Shown here in pieces: positions 25,975 through 35,353 of a stretch of DNA of 64,000 nt; position 1 is the first letter of the stretch, and every line of letters starts with the position of its first letter. The notes beneath the pieces were generated by a model. It searched no databases and was not told the DNA's origin. It saw only the letters and a list, made by a program, of their open reading frames with translations. The stretch spans positions 100,733 through 164,732 of the forward strand of contig JAVBPY010000009.1 of assembly GCA_031549345.1 (NCBI GenBank), in the 5' to 3' direction. The position numbers and the translations under genes were made by a program. This stretch comes from CASFRF01 sp031549345. GTDB taxonomy: Bacteria > Verrucomicrobiota > Lentisphaeria > Victivallales > Victivallaceae.

Positions 25975-27639
25975 TTGAAACCAGTGAAACATTGGCGTTG
26001 GAATGAAATCGGCCCGCGCGGATTGAGTATATTGGCGTTGCTGTTGAGTGCATTTCTTCTGTTCGTATTTTGGGCGATTACCCCGTTTGTCGTCGGCTGG
26101 CTTGCCGGGCACTCCAAATCGGTGAACCATACGCTTGCCAACGATTACGCAGTCTTCACTGCATTGTTTACGGCGTTCGGATTCTTCACCACCATCCTTG
26201 TAATACGTGCGAGTCATAAAGAACAAATTGAACACAAACGCCAGGAAAATCTGGTCTTTTCAAACTCCCTTCTTCTGCAGGGCGTCGAAATGTTCCGCAC
26301 ACAGCTCTCCGGGTTGAAGAGTCCGAGCGGATGCAGCGGACTCTCCGTCCTGGCTGAACTGCACCGGAAATATCCGGAAATGGAGCGGGAGGGCAACGAC
26401 GAATTTATCGCCGAAGCGCAACATGCCGGGATTGCGGAATGCGCGGCGTTTTTGAATTCGTTGTGCAATCGTCTTTCGCACTGGAAACTTTCCGCGCAAA
26501 TCAGCGACGCTTATAAAACCGACTTACGGGACATTCTCGGCGAAGACGCCGCCTTTGTCTTCGGGAAATACAGGCACAACCAGTGCCGCCTCTGGCTGCC
26601 GCGCAAATGGAGTATCCAGGACGAAATTTTATTCTATCCGCCGACGATCGCCGCAATGCTGGAAAATCTGCCGCAACACGAACGGGAGCACGTCATTCGC
26701 GGCATCGTCGATAAAGTTCGCTTATCCTACGTCATGACGGAAGAAGAGATCGGCTTCCTCCTTGAAGAATTCGTCGACAATCTTGCAGAACAGCAAACAC
26801 ACGCATCCTGGTTGCGGCTCTTGGACGCCTTGGAGGAGAAAATTCATCAGAATTGCTGGGATGTGCAAAAAGACATTCTGGAAGCCAGACTTTTTTCATT
26901 GCGCGGTCTTTGTCTGCAAGAGAAAGGATTTCAAGTATTCGAAGACCATTACGACAAGGCCATTGAAACTTTGCGCGAACTCAGCTTGCGGACAGACATC
27001 GCAGGAGATGTCAAACGGGAAATTTTTCGGCAGCTTGCCCGGGTAGAGCTCGAATTAGCCCAAAAAATTCCGTCTTCCGACAGGGAAACGCTTCTGCTCG
27101 CGACGGAGGCGCACATCCAAGAAAGTTTCGACCGTAGCCGCTCCGATGAAAAGGAAGCGCGCAAACACTGTATTTACTCCGCCATTCTCCGCGAAATGGG
27201 CAACAAGGAAAAATATTTACCCGAAGCGGAAAAAGAAGCCGCACTGGCACTCCAGCTCCATCCATCCAAAAACAATCACTGCAATTATCTGACTTGCTGC
27301 GACGACGTGATTCAACACGCAACGGAACAAAAAAAACACGCCGAAGCCGCCGCATCAATTGAGCCGGCGGAAAAAACGATGCATGCGTTGCGTGTGTTCC
27401 TCTACGACCCCAAAGTGCGGTTCGCCCGCATCAGGCACGGCCTTGTCATGACGAAATATTGCATCGCCCGGAAGGATTTTGCGATGGCGGAGGCGCATCT
27501 GGGACACCTCGGGAAAAATCTTGCCGCATATAAGAAAATTAAAGAACACAGTGTGCCGGATTTCGATCGATTCGATGCGGAAAAAACACGGCTCGAAGAC
27601 GAGCTCTTGAAATGCCAAAAATCGGAAAAAAGGTCGTGA
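25975..27639 (+). CDS. Two-TM protein with large helical cytoplasmic domain, function unknown
   Basis: 554 residues from a TTG start, chosen because AAGGAGGA lies five bases before it. Two membrane helices (about 16-43, ILALLLSAFLLFVFWAITPF, and 58-77, VFTALFTAFGFFTTILVIRA) are followed by a charged helix (SHKEQIEHKRQENLVFSNSL) and about 450 residues of helical, partly TPR-like sequence. The layout of two helices then a helical domain with MFRTQLSGL resembles putative phage abortive-infection (PutAbiC-type) membrane proteins, but I see no decisive motif. It has its own promoter and stands alone, flanked by intergenic gaps. Defence is a hypothesis only; a sensor or scaffold is equally possible. 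Confidence 0.7.
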   Translation: MKPVKHWRWNEIGPRGLSILALLLSAFLLFVFWAITPFVVGWLAGHSKSVNHTLANDYAVFTALFTAFGFFTTILVIRASHKEQIEHKRQENLVFSNSLLLQGVEMFRTQLSGLKSPSGCSGLSVLAELHRKYPEMEREGNDEFIAEAQHAGIAECAAFLNSLCNRLSHWKLSAQISDAYKTDLRDILGEDAAFVFGKYRHNQCRLWLPRKWSIQDEILFYPPTIAAMLENLPQHEREHVIRGIVDKVRLSYVMTEEEIGFLLEEFVDNLAEQQTHASWLRLLDALEEKIHQNCWDVQKDILEARLFSLRGLCLQEKGFQVFEDHYDKAIETLRELSLRTDIAGDVKREIFRQLARVELELAQKIPSSDRETLLLATEAHIQESFDRSRSDEKEARKHCIYSAILREMGNKEKYLPEAEKEAALALQLHPSKNNHCNYLTCCDDVIQHATEQKKHAEAAASIEPAEKTMHALRVFLYDPKVRFARIRHGLVMTKYCIARKDFAMAEAHLGHLGKNLAAYKKIKEHSVPDFDRFDAEKTRLEDELLKCQKSEKRS

Positions 27640-27686
27640 TCGCGTTCCGTGGGGGGAATTGCCACAAAAAATCACACTGTTCTCCA

Positions 27687-27715
27687 TTGCATTTCCCCTG
27701 AAGACGGTGTAATTT
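27687..27715 (+). promoter_or_regulatory. Weak promoter candidate of the SpoIIE-type phosphatase gene
   Basis: TTGCAT (27687-27692), 17 bases, TAATTT (27710-27715), with GGAGG at 27733-27737 before the ATG at 27749. Both hexamers are partial matches. Confidence 0.3.
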
Positions 27716-27748
27716 AATGCCGGAGGATATTGGAGGAATTATACAAGT

Positions 27749-29698
27749 ATGTTTAAGCGACAGCCGCCCTTTCTGAAACTGGCTCTCCCCTTGGGATTGA
27801 TCGTTACGTCTGCGTTTCTTATTCTCGCCGCGGCCGCGGCCTACACGGCATACAGGCAAATGAACCGGGGAATCCGCCGCGACGGAGCAGCGAAAATCCG
27901 CGAAACGACAATTCGGCTGGATCGGACGCTCTCTTCGGCAATGACCGGCGCGGTACAGCTTGCCGGCATACTGGAAACGCGCGCATTCACAAAACCGGAA
28001 CTTGAACAGCTCCTCCTCCGTCAGGCACGGTTGTTGAACAAAACGGACAGCCGCATCGCGGGCATCAACGTTGCGTTCCGTCCTTACGGTTTGGAGAAGG
28101 ACGAAGAGTTCAACTCCCTTTTCGCCGGCTGGATGGACGGGATGCTTGCGGTAACGCAAAACGGCAGCGCGAACGCGAATTATTTTTCAAGCGACTGGTA
28201 CGCGAAGCCGAAGGAGCAGCGAAAGGGGATGTGGATCGACCCGTTCAATACGGGGCGGGGAATCAACCTCTGGATGTTCGCCTACGCGGTCCCCTTTTAC
28301 AGACTGGAGGAGGGTAAACGCCAATTCTGCGGTGTTGTTACGGTGGATTTGGAACTCGACCGGATTCGCGGCGAACTTTCCAATACAAACCTGGACGGGG
28401 CCGGTTTCACCACGCTCCTTACGTCGTTCGGCTGGATTATCTCCCATCCGGATAAATCCCTTGAGTTGAGCACATCCATTTTCAATCTTGCCGATTCCAA
28501 GGTATCTTTGGCGGAACGGGAAGAAATAATGGAGCACCTCGCCCTTCCCTCCGGCCAGAAAACTTTTCCGAATCTCCCCTTCTTCAAGGGGGGGACGCTC
28601 CTTTTCCACACAAAATTGGTCAACGACTGGACCATCGCCCTGGCGTTGCCGGCCAACCAGCTCTGGCGGCAATACGGTGCGTATTGCTGGATGGCCTTCG
28701 GGCTCTGGGGGGGGCTTCTCGCCCTTACACTGACCGGCATCGGGCTGATTTGCCGCCTGACGACACGCCCGTTGGAAGAACTCGCGCACGCGGCGGACGC
28801 CATCGGCCGCGGAGAACTTCAGACGCCGCTTCCGAAGCTTTTCCGCAAAAGCGGCGAAATCGGCCGCCTGACCACAGCGTTCGTTACCATGCAGGAGCGG
28901 CTCCGCCAACACGCGGACGCCCTGGCGCAAAACAACTCCGACCAGGAGAAAATCGTCAGCGAGATCAGTGTCGCGCGCACCATTCAGCGCGACATTCTTC
29001 CGATTCTCCTGTCGCCCCTTCCCGATTATGACGATCTCTCCGTCGCCGCCATGCTCCGTCCGGCGATGCAGGTTTCCGGCGACACCTACGACGTGATGTT
29101 CCTCGATCCCGACCACCTGCTCCTGACCATCGGCGACGTTTCCGGGCACGGTGTACCGGCCGCCCTCTTCATGGCCATCGCCCAGACGCTCCAACGCGGA
29201 ATCGCCAACACCACATTGAGTCCGGCGGAAATCACGACGCGCCTCAACGGCATCCTCACGAAAAACAACAACGCGACCATGTTCATGACCTCCTGGCTTG
29301 GCATTCTGGAGATTTCCTCCGGGAAGCTTACGTATTGCAACGCGGGGCACAACCGCCCGCTCTTGCGCCGGGGTGAAAACGTGATGGAATTCGGCGATCT
29401 CCACGGGCCGCCGCTGGCGGTGATCGACAGCACCTACGGGGAATCGACCTTCCGTTTGAATGCAAGCGACGTACTTGTCCTTTACACCGACGGGGTAACC
29501 GAGGCATTCAACAAAAGCGGAGAAATGTACGGGCTCGAACACTTCTCCCGGGCGTTGCGCCGCGCCGGGAGGGCTTCGACCATGCGCGACCTTGTGGACC
29601 GCTTGATCCGCGAATTGGACCGCTTTACCGAACAGAGCGAACAGGCGGACGACATCACCATGCTCGTCGTGGAATACCGCCGGGCGCCGGGAGCCTGA
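27749..29698 (+). CDS. Cache-HAMP-PP2C (SpoIIE/RsbU-type) serine phosphatase
   Basis: 649 residues. Membrane helix at about 10-33, an extracytoplasmic Cache-type sensor (about 35-300, with WIDPFNTGRGINLWMFAYAV), a second helix near 312-335, a HAMP domain (TRPLEELAHAADAIGRGELQ) and a PP2C domain from about 400. Metal-binding motifs are present: QVSGDTYDVMF, IGDVSGHGVPAALFM, LYTDGVTEAF and ADDITMLVVE. Such enzymes dephosphorylate STAS-domain antagonists to release partners, so an outside ligand would control a phospho-switch. The STAS protein at 8337-8672 is the only candidate substrate in the window. It ends 5 bases before the GH95 gene, so the two are likely co-transcribed. Confidence 0.92.
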   Translation: MFKRQPPFLKLALPLGLIVTSAFLILAAAAAYTAYRQMNRGIRRDGAAKIRETTIRLDRTLSSAMTGAVQLAGILETRAFTKPELEQLLLRQARLLNKTDSRIAGINVAFRPYGLEKDEEFNSLFAGWMDGMLAVTQNGSANANYFSSDWYAKPKEQRKGMWIDPFNTGRGINLWMFAYAVPFYRLEEGKRQFCGVVTVDLELDRIRGELSNTNLDGAGFTTLLTSFGWIISHPDKSLELSTSIFNLADSKVSLAEREEIMEHLALPSGQKTFPNLPFFKGGTLLFHTKLVNDWTIALALPANQLWRQYGAYCWMAFGLWGGLLALTLTGIGLICRLTTRPLEELAHAADAIGRGELQTPLPKLFRKSGEIGRLTTAFVTMQERLRQHADALAQNNSDQEKIVSEISVARTIQRDILPILLSPLPDYDDLSVAAMLRPAMQVSGDTYDVMFLDPDHLLLTIGDVSGHGVPAALFMAIAQTLQRGIANTTLSPAEITTRLNGILTKNNNATMFMTSWLGILEISSGKLTYCNAGHNRPLLRRGENVMEFGDLHGPPLAVIDSTYGESTFRLNASDVLVLYTDGVTEAFNKSGEMYGLEHFSRALRRAGRASTMRDLVDRLIRELDRFTEQSEQADDITMLVVEYRRAPGA

Positions 29699-29703
29699 CG
29701 GCC

Positions 29704-31989
29704 ATGCAAAACGCACACCGCCTTCATTTCAAAACCTCCGCCACATGCTGGGAGGAAGCGCTTCCGCTTGGCAACGGCCGGATCGGCGCTATGGTGCATG
29801 GCGGCGCGCGGCTGGAACATGTCGACTTCAATGAAGACACGCTCTGGACGGGCTTGCCGATCACCGAAATTTCGCCCCGTATCCCGCTGGAACAGGCGCG
29901 TGAACTTTTAAAGCAGCGGCGTTTCTCCGAAGCAAACCGCTTTGTTACCACACACTGCCTGGGGCGCGGCGCCCAGAGTTACCAGCCAGCGGGCTCGTTG
30001 CACTTGGATTTCGGCCCGGAAACGGAGGGCGCGATCGTTTTCCGCGATCTCCTGTTCCGCACGGCCACGGCGAATGTCCAATCCGCCTCGTCGGAGCGCG
30101 AAGCCTTTGTTTCCGTTCCCGACCAAGTGTTTGTCCTCCGCCTCCTGGCGCGAAAACCGGAGGGGCTGAACCTGACATGCCGCCTCGACTCACCGATCGC
30201 CGGATTTGTTTCGAGCAGCGGCGGCGACCTGGCGTTCAACGGTTTCTGCCCCTTTTACAACCGCTACAACCAAGTACTCCACCTTTCTCCGGAAGGACGA
30301 AACGGGGTGTCCTTTCAAATCCGCCTCCGCCTTGTCGCAGAAGGGGGGACACGGCGCGAAACAAGCGAAAGTCTTACCCTCTCCGGCGCGGATTCCGCGC
30401 TTGTTTTCGTGGCAATACGGAGCAATTTCATCGATTTTCGCACCCTCCCGGCCGGGGATTTTGCAGATATGGCCCGGCGCGACCTGGACGCGGCCGCCGG
30501 CCGCTCCTTTGCGGAACTCCGCGCACGGCACGTCGCCGACCACCGGGAGCTCTACGACCGTTCGGAACTCCTCCTCCCGGAAGCTCCTTCCGACGGCCTT
30601 CCGTCCGACCAACGCATTCCGGCAAAAACCGACGAAACATTCGCGCCGGGCCTTGCCGCGCTCCTGTACCACTACGCGCGTTACCTCCTGATCGCCGCCA
30701 GCCGTCCGGGGACACAGCCGGCGAATCTCCAGGGTATCTGGAATCGCCTCGCCACACCGCCATGGGGGAGCAATTACACGACCAACATCAATCTGGAGAT
30801 GAATTACTGGCCAAGCTGCGTGGCCAACCTTCCGGAATGCGCCGAACCGTTGCTGCGCATGGTCGAAGAACTCGCCGAAAACGGCGCACGGGAGGCCCGT
30901 GCGCGTTATGGGTGCCGAGGATGGTGCTCCCACCACAACAGCGACCTCTGGCGGGCCGTCGCGCCGACGACAGGGCAGGCGCGCTGGGCGTTCTGGCCCT
31001 TCGGCGGCGTCTGGCTCTGCTGCCAATTGGCGGATCATCACCGTTTTTTGCCGACGGAAACGTTGCGGCAGCGCCTCGCGCCGCTTCTGCGCGGCGCGGC
31101 GGAATTTCTCTTCGACTTTCTGGTGGAAGACGGGGCGGGGTGTCTCACAACCTCCCCCTCCACCTCGCCGGAAAACGCATTCACCGATCCGGCCAATGGC
31201 GAACCATCCAGCGTGGGCGTGGGTTCCGCGATGGATATGGAGCTTGCCGCCGAACTTCTGGACGCGGCCTTGGAGCTCCGGTGCGGCGACGAAGCGTTCC
31301 TTGCGCAGGCGAAGCAAACGCGCTCCCGCCTGAAACGCCCCGCCGCGGGGCCCGATGGCCGTCTGATGGAATACGGCGAAGATTTCGCCGAGCCGGAGGT
31401 ACGCCACCGCCACGTTTCGCACCTCTACAGCGTCTACCCCGGCGCGGATTTCACGCCGGACCGGAACGCGGATTTGTTCGACGCTTCGCGCCTTTCCCTC
31501 CTGCGCCGGGGCGACGAAAGCACCGGCTGGGCGATGGGCTGGCGTGTGGCGTTGTGGGCGCGTTTCGGCGATGGCGACCACGCCTGCCGCGTCATCCGCA
31601 ACCTCCTTTCCCCGGTCGATCCCCATGGACCATTGCGCTACCAGGCGGGTGGAATTTACCCGAATTTCTTCGATGCGCACCCTCCGTTTCAGATCGACGG
31701 CAACTTCGGCGTGGCCGCGGGCATCGCGGAAATGCTCCTGCAAAGCCACCGGACGGAAAATGGAATCATGCGCCTGGATCTCCTCCCCGCGCTCCCAGGC
31801 AATTGGAGCAATGGGAGCGTGCGGGGCCTTCGCGCGCGCGGCGGACTGTGCGCGGATATGGATTGGTCGGCCAACAAACCCACGCGCCTTGTCCTGTGCG
31901 CCGCCAATAAAACAACCTTTCTCCTGGCCGGACGGCAATGGACGCTCGAGGCGGGCCAACAAATGGAATTAAAACGGGAAGAACTATGA
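29704..31989 (+). CDS. Alpha-L-fucosidase, GH95 family
   Basis: 761 residues. The opening, WEEALPLGNGRIGAMVHGG followed by NEDTLWTG, is the GH95 N-terminal domain. In the (alpha/alpha)6 barrel TNINLEMNYW (residues about 360-369) holds the pair of asparagines that act as general base in this family, TSPSTSPENAF near 484 the acid glutamate, and FQIDGNFGVAAG near 662 the conserved aspartate. The enzyme would release alpha-1,2-linked L-fucose (some members take L-galactose). No signal peptide is visible, so it should act in the cytoplasm on imported oligosaccharides. It follows the phosphatase by 5 bases and overlaps the next gene by 4. Confidence 0.93.
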   Translation: MQNAHRLHFKTSATCWEEALPLGNGRIGAMVHGGARLEHVDFNEDTLWTGLPITEISPRIPLEQARELLKQRRFSEANRFVTTHCLGRGAQSYQPAGSLHLDFGPETEGAIVFRDLLFRTATANVQSASSEREAFVSVPDQVFVLRLLARKPEGLNLTCRLDSPIAGFVSSSGGDLAFNGFCPFYNRYNQVLHLSPEGRNGVSFQIRLRLVAEGGTRRETSESLTLSGADSALVFVAIRSNFIDFRTLPAGDFADMARRDLDAAAGRSFAELRARHVADHRELYDRSELLLPEAPSDGLPSDQRIPAKTDETFAPGLAALLYHYARYLLIAASRPGTQPANLQGIWNRLATPPWGSNYTTNINLEMNYWPSCVANLPECAEPLLRMVEELAENGAREARARYGCRGWCSHHNSDLWRAVAPTTGQARWAFWPFGGVWLCCQLADHHRFLPTETLRQRLAPLLRGAAEFLFDFLVEDGAGCLTTSPSTSPENAFTDPANGEPSSVGVGSAMDMELAAELLDAALELRCGDEAFLAQAKQTRSRLKRPAAGPDGRLMEYGEDFAEPEVRHRHVSHLYSVYPGADFTPDRNADLFDASRLSLLRRGDESTGWAMGWRVALWARFGDGDHACRVIRNLLSPVDPHGPLRYQAGGIYPNFFDAHPPFQIDGNFGVAAGIAEMLLQSHRTENGIMRLDLLPALPGNWSNGSVRGLRARGGLCADMDWSANKPTRLVLCAANKTTFLLAGRQWTLEAGQQMELKREEL

Positions 31990-32627
31990 AGCACAAATCC
32001 TTTTCGATACTCCTTAAATACACCGTTCTTGTCTTGTTCGCCTTTGCCGTCAGCTTTTTCGCCGCGCGGCTGTTCCCCACACGCACCATCCATGTCGCGG
32101 TATCGCCCCGCCTTCGCGTGGAAACATCTTCCGCCGTCCTTACCGGTACACTCGAATGCCACGGACGCGACCCGGCCGCGGCGGCCGATGCGATGACCCG
32201 GGACAGCGAAACCGTTGTGCACGACCTGAAGAGCGCCGGCATCGAGGCCCGGGACTTCCGCTGGCAGGAAGCGACGCTGAGCAAAGCAGGCAACGAAACG
32301 GTCGTCCGCCGGAATTTCGAGTGCACCGTGACGAATTCCGGCAACGTCCCGGAGTGGCAGCTTGCCGAGCTCACACGCGGTCTATATCTGGAATGCCGTC
32401 TGCGCTATACGTTTTCCGACATTGAAACCCACAAGGAAAAATTAACCGAGATGGCATTCACGGAAGCCGCCGAACGCGCCGCCCCGATCGCCCGAAAGCT
32501 GAACCGCCGCTTGGCGGACGCTTACATTATCGAGCTCGGGAATGTGGAAATAGAGGAAATTGGTGCACAGGAAACGCCCGTGCGGACACTTCGGCAAGCC
32601 GCGCACATCGGATTCAAGTTGAAATGA
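31986..32627 (+). CDS. SIMPL-domain (DUF541) protein, membrane-anchored
   Basis: 213 residues. An N-terminal helix (about 9-28, LLKYTVLVLFAFAVSFFAAR) anchors it, and the rest fits the SIMPL/DUF541 fold: HVAVSPRLRVE, LKSAGIEARDFRW near 83, AFTEAAERAAPIARKLNRRL near 160 and ADAYIIELGNVEI near 183. Members (E. coli YggE) are periplasmic or outer-membrane proteins of poorly known role. The ATG lies in a 4-base overlap with the GH95 stop. A second small protein with a similar helix-strand pattern follows, also overlapping by 4 bases. Confidence 0.75.
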   Translation: MKHKSFSILLKYTVLVLFAFAVSFFAARLFPTRTIHVAVSPRLRVETSSAVLTGTLECHGRDPAAAADAMTRDSETVVHDLKSAGIEARDFRWQEATLSKAGNETVVRRNFECTVTNSGNVPEWQLAELTRGLYLECRLRYTFSDIETHKEKLTEMAFTEAAERAAPIARKLNRRLADAYIIELGNVEIEEIGAQETPVRTLRQAAHIGFKLK

Positions 32628-33154
32628 AAACACTCCTCGCCCTTGTTCTCTTTCTTATGGTGCTCTCCCTTCGCGGGGAAACAGCTGCGAAGACCGAGTT
32701 GCTTGCCACGCGGACACTGTGCGAAATTCGTGTTACGCGCTCCCATGCCGCCCTCTCTTCGGCGGCGATCGAGCTCCAGCACGATCTGGCCCGTGTGCGC
32801 CAATTGCTCCGAAAACGCGGATTGGATGATAAGGCTGTTTTCGCCTCCCCCATCCATATCGAAACACCGCTGGATGGCGGACGGCGCTTTCACCGTTTGT
32901 CGCAAATTCTTTCCTTTGAAGTGGACGCGCTGAAGGGTCTTTCGCAAAAGGAGCAACGGGAGCTTGCCGGAATCAATTACCGCCTGACCAAAAGCGCAGA
33001 CCTCCTTCCCACCCCCGACAACGAAACAGTCCTGCGCCTCCTGGAAAAACTGGACGTCTCCGCCGGGGCGGGAACCGTGCGCCTGGAAGCACCCACGCTC
33101 CGCCTCCTGGAAAAAGACCGCGCGGAACTGCGCCTGCAACTCCAGAGCAATTAA
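32624..33154 (+). CDS. Small secreted protein, probably SIMPL-related
   Basis: 176 residues with a signal peptide (MKTLLALVLFLMVLSLRGETA). The body has LSSAAIELQHDLARVRQLLR and RFHRLSQILSFEVDALKGLS, compatible with a truncated SIMPL-like fold and with the neighbour's order of a helix followed by strands, but the similarity is weak. It overlaps the upstream gene by 4 bases and the asparagine synthetase starts one base after its stop, so all four genes from 29704 are one unit. No function is assigned. Confidence 0.62.
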   Translation: MKTLLALVLFLMVLSLRGETAAKTELLATRTLCEIRVTRSHAALSSAAIELQHDLARVRQLLRKRGLDDKAVFASPIHIETPLDGGRRFHRLSQILSFEVDALKGLSQKEQRELAGINYRLTKSADLLPTPDNETVLRLLEKLDVSAGAGTVRLEAPTLRLLEKDRAELRLQLQSN

Positions 33155-33155
33155 C

Positions 33156-35018
33156 ATGTGCGGTCTTGCCGGTTTTATCAATGGTCCGGAAGACGCGGAT
33201 GCCCTCCTCCGCAAAATGACCGACGCCATACGCCACCGGGGCCCCGACGGCGAAGGACATTGGCACGAACCCGGGGCGGCCTTGGGGCACCGGCGGCTCG
33301 CCGTCATCGACCTTGCCGGAGGCGTGCAGCCGATGTTCAACGAAGATGCGTCGGTGGTCGTCGTTTTCAACGGCGAAATTTACAATTATTTGGAGCTGCG
33401 CGCCTTCCTCCTCGGCCGCGGCCATACGCTCCGCACCCGCTGCGACACCGAAGTTTTGGTTCATTTATACGAAGAATACGCTGAACGCATGCCCGAATAC
33501 CTCTCCGGCATGTTCGCGTTTGCGTTGTTCGACCGCAAACGGCGGACGCTGTTCCTGGGGCGCGACAGGCTTGGGAAAAAGCCTCTTTTGTATTTCCAGG
33601 CGGGAAGCCAGCTTGTTTTCGGAAGCGAATTTTCCGCGCTGAAAGCGCACACGGAATTTCCGGCGGAACTGAACACTGCCGCCCTCGGCGATTATCTTTC
33701 GCTCCAATACATTCCCCAGCCGGAAACGGCGTTCCAGCACGTAAAAAAGCTTCCTCCCGCCCACACGCTGGTGTTCGACGCACACACAGGTTCGGTCCGG
33801 CTGCGCCGTTATTGGAGCATCGATTACGGGAAAAAGCTCGATCTTTCACTGGAGGACGCAGCAAAGGAACTGCGAAAAAAAGTTACCGAAAGCGTCCGCC
33901 GACGCCTTATGGCCGAAGTGCCGAACGGCGCATTCCTCTCCGGCGGCATCGATTCGACCATCCTCTGCGGCCTGATGGCGCAGCTTCGCGCCCCGCAGGA
34001 AACAGAGGCGTTCACCATTGGATTTGAGGACCCGGCCTACGACGAACGCGACACGGCGCGCCAGGCGGCCGCCCATTTGAACACCCTCTGCGGCAACCGC
34101 CTGAAGCTGAATGAACTGGTGGTGCGTCCCGGCGATTTTGAACTCCTCCGCACGCTTGTAAAACACTACGGCGAACCGTATGCCGACGCCTCCATGCTCC
34201 CCACCGCCCTTCTCTGCCGCTTCGCCCGTGAGAAATTGACGGTGTGCCTGAGCGGCGACGGGGCGGATGAACTTTTCGGCGGCTACGAACGCTACCGTTT
34301 CATGCGCTGCGCGTCGCGGTTCGACGCGCTCCCCGACGGAATACGCCGCGCCGCCTTCAGCCTCGCCGCCGGAATACTCCCCCACGGCGGAGAACGGACC
34401 CGCGCGGGACGTCTCCGCCGGGCCCTCCTTTCAGCGGCGGAAACGGCGGAACGCCGCTACTTCCGCGTCCTCGACCGCTGTCCTCCGGCGCTGAAAAAAA
34501 TGCTCTGGGCGCCCGATGCACCGGACGCCGCACGGCACTTTCTCCACCCATTCACCGCAAAAGATAAAACGGAGCGCTTTCTGGAGCTCGACCTTGCAAC
34601 CTATCTGCCGAACGACATCCTTGTCAAGGTGGACATCGCTTCGATGCTCTCCTCGCTGGAGGTGCGCGCGCCATTCCTTGATCACGAACTCGCGGAATTC
34701 GCCGCCGCGCTTCCTCTGGAATACAAATTGCTCGGATCCAACAGAAAACGCATTCTCAAACTGGCGTTCCCCGATCTTCTCCCGCCCGCAATTTTGAACG
34801 CGCCCAAGCGCGGCTTCGGCGTTCCCATAAGCCGCTGGCTGCGCGAAAACTGGCGCGGCCCCGCGCAAGAACGCCTCCTCGACGGCTGCCTCCAAAAACA
34901 GAATCTGGTCCACCGCGCGGCACTGGAACGCTGCTTCCGCGATCATTGCAACGAACGCGCCGATCACGGATACATCCTGTTCAACCTCCTCGTCCTCGAA
35001 ATTTTCCTTGGAGATTGA
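33156..35018 (+). CDS. asnB: Asparagine synthetase (glutamine-hydrolysing)
   Basis: 620 residues. N-terminal glutaminase: Cys2 nucleophile (MCGLAGF), RHRGPDGEG near 27-35, GHRRLAVIDL and FNGEIYNYLELR near 70. C-terminal synthetase: PP-loop FLSGGIDSTILCGL near 266, LSGDGADELFGGYERY near 363 and KAPFLDH-like VRAPFLDHELAE near 505. It makes asparagine, or amidates another acid, using glutamine and ATP. Its length and layout also fit the AsnB forms found in glycan-locus and PEP-CTERM contexts, so a modification role is possible. It follows the small secreted protein gene by one base; a 453-base gene-free region comes after. Confidence 0.9.
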   Translation: MCGLAGFINGPEDADALLRKMTDAIRHRGPDGEGHWHEPGAALGHRRLAVIDLAGGVQPMFNEDASVVVVFNGEIYNYLELRAFLLGRGHTLRTRCDTEVLVHLYEEYAERMPEYLSGMFAFALFDRKRRTLFLGRDRLGKKPLLYFQAGSQLVFGSEFSALKAHTEFPAELNTAALGDYLSLQYIPQPETAFQHVKKLPPAHTLVFDAHTGSVRLRRYWSIDYGKKLDLSLEDAAKELRKKVTESVRRRLMAEVPNGAFLSGGIDSTILCGLMAQLRAPQETEAFTIGFEDPAYDERDTARQAAAHLNTLCGNRLKLNELVVRPGDFELLRTLVKHYGEPYADASMLPTALLCRFAREKLTVCLSGDGADELFGGYERYRFMRCASRFDALPDGIRRAAFSLAAGILPHGGERTRAGRLRRALLSAAETAERRYFRVLDRCPPALKKMLWAPDAPDAARHFLHPFTAKDKTERFLELDLATYLPNDILVKVDIASMLSSLEVRAPFLDHELAEFAAALPLEYKLLGSNRKRILKLAFPDLLPPAILNAPKRGFGVPISRWLRENWRGPAQERLLDGCLQKQNLVHRAALERCFRDHCNERADHGYILFNLLVLEIFLGD

Positions 35019-35093
35019 CCCCATAGGCGTGGAGAGAGTGATGGGCCCTTTGTCCTCCACTCCCCCGGTGCCGACGTTCGGGCTCGGGCCCCC

Positions 35094-35139
35094 GCACAAG
35101 GGCGCGCCCTTGTGCGCCCGCCTTACGGCGGGTTAACGC
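35094..35139 (+). repeat. Two-stem interspersed repeat, copy B
   Basis: Bases 35094-35115 are a perfect 22-bp palindrome (arms GCACAAGGGCG and its complement); 35117-35132 form CCCGCC-TTAC-GGCGGG; GTTAACGC closes the unit. It starts 76 bases after the asnB stop, in the same orientation as copy A at 25696-25742. Confidence 0.75.
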
Positions 35140-35181
35140 TCCGCCCCCTCGCAGTGCGCGGAACGCGGAAGCACAACGCAC

Positions 35182-35265
35182 CGCTCCAGAGCCGCGGAGC
35201 GAATGCAAGGAAATTGTTTTGCGCAGCAGCGCAAAACAACGAGGAGCGATTAGCGGCGAAGCCGC
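35182..35265. other. Three consecutive hairpins
   Basis: CGCTCC / GGAGCG (35182-35201), then TTGTTTTGCGC-AGCA-GCGCAAAACAA, a perfect 11-bp stem (35214-35239), then GCGGC-GAA-GCCGC (35253-35265). None is followed by a T run. Confidence 0.5.
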
Positions 35266-35353
35266 GCGTAGCGCAGCGGTGGAACCGCCGCCGCGAGCAT
35301 CTGCGGGAACAGCCCAGCCTCATGCCACCCGATCGGCATCTCGAATGGGGGGT

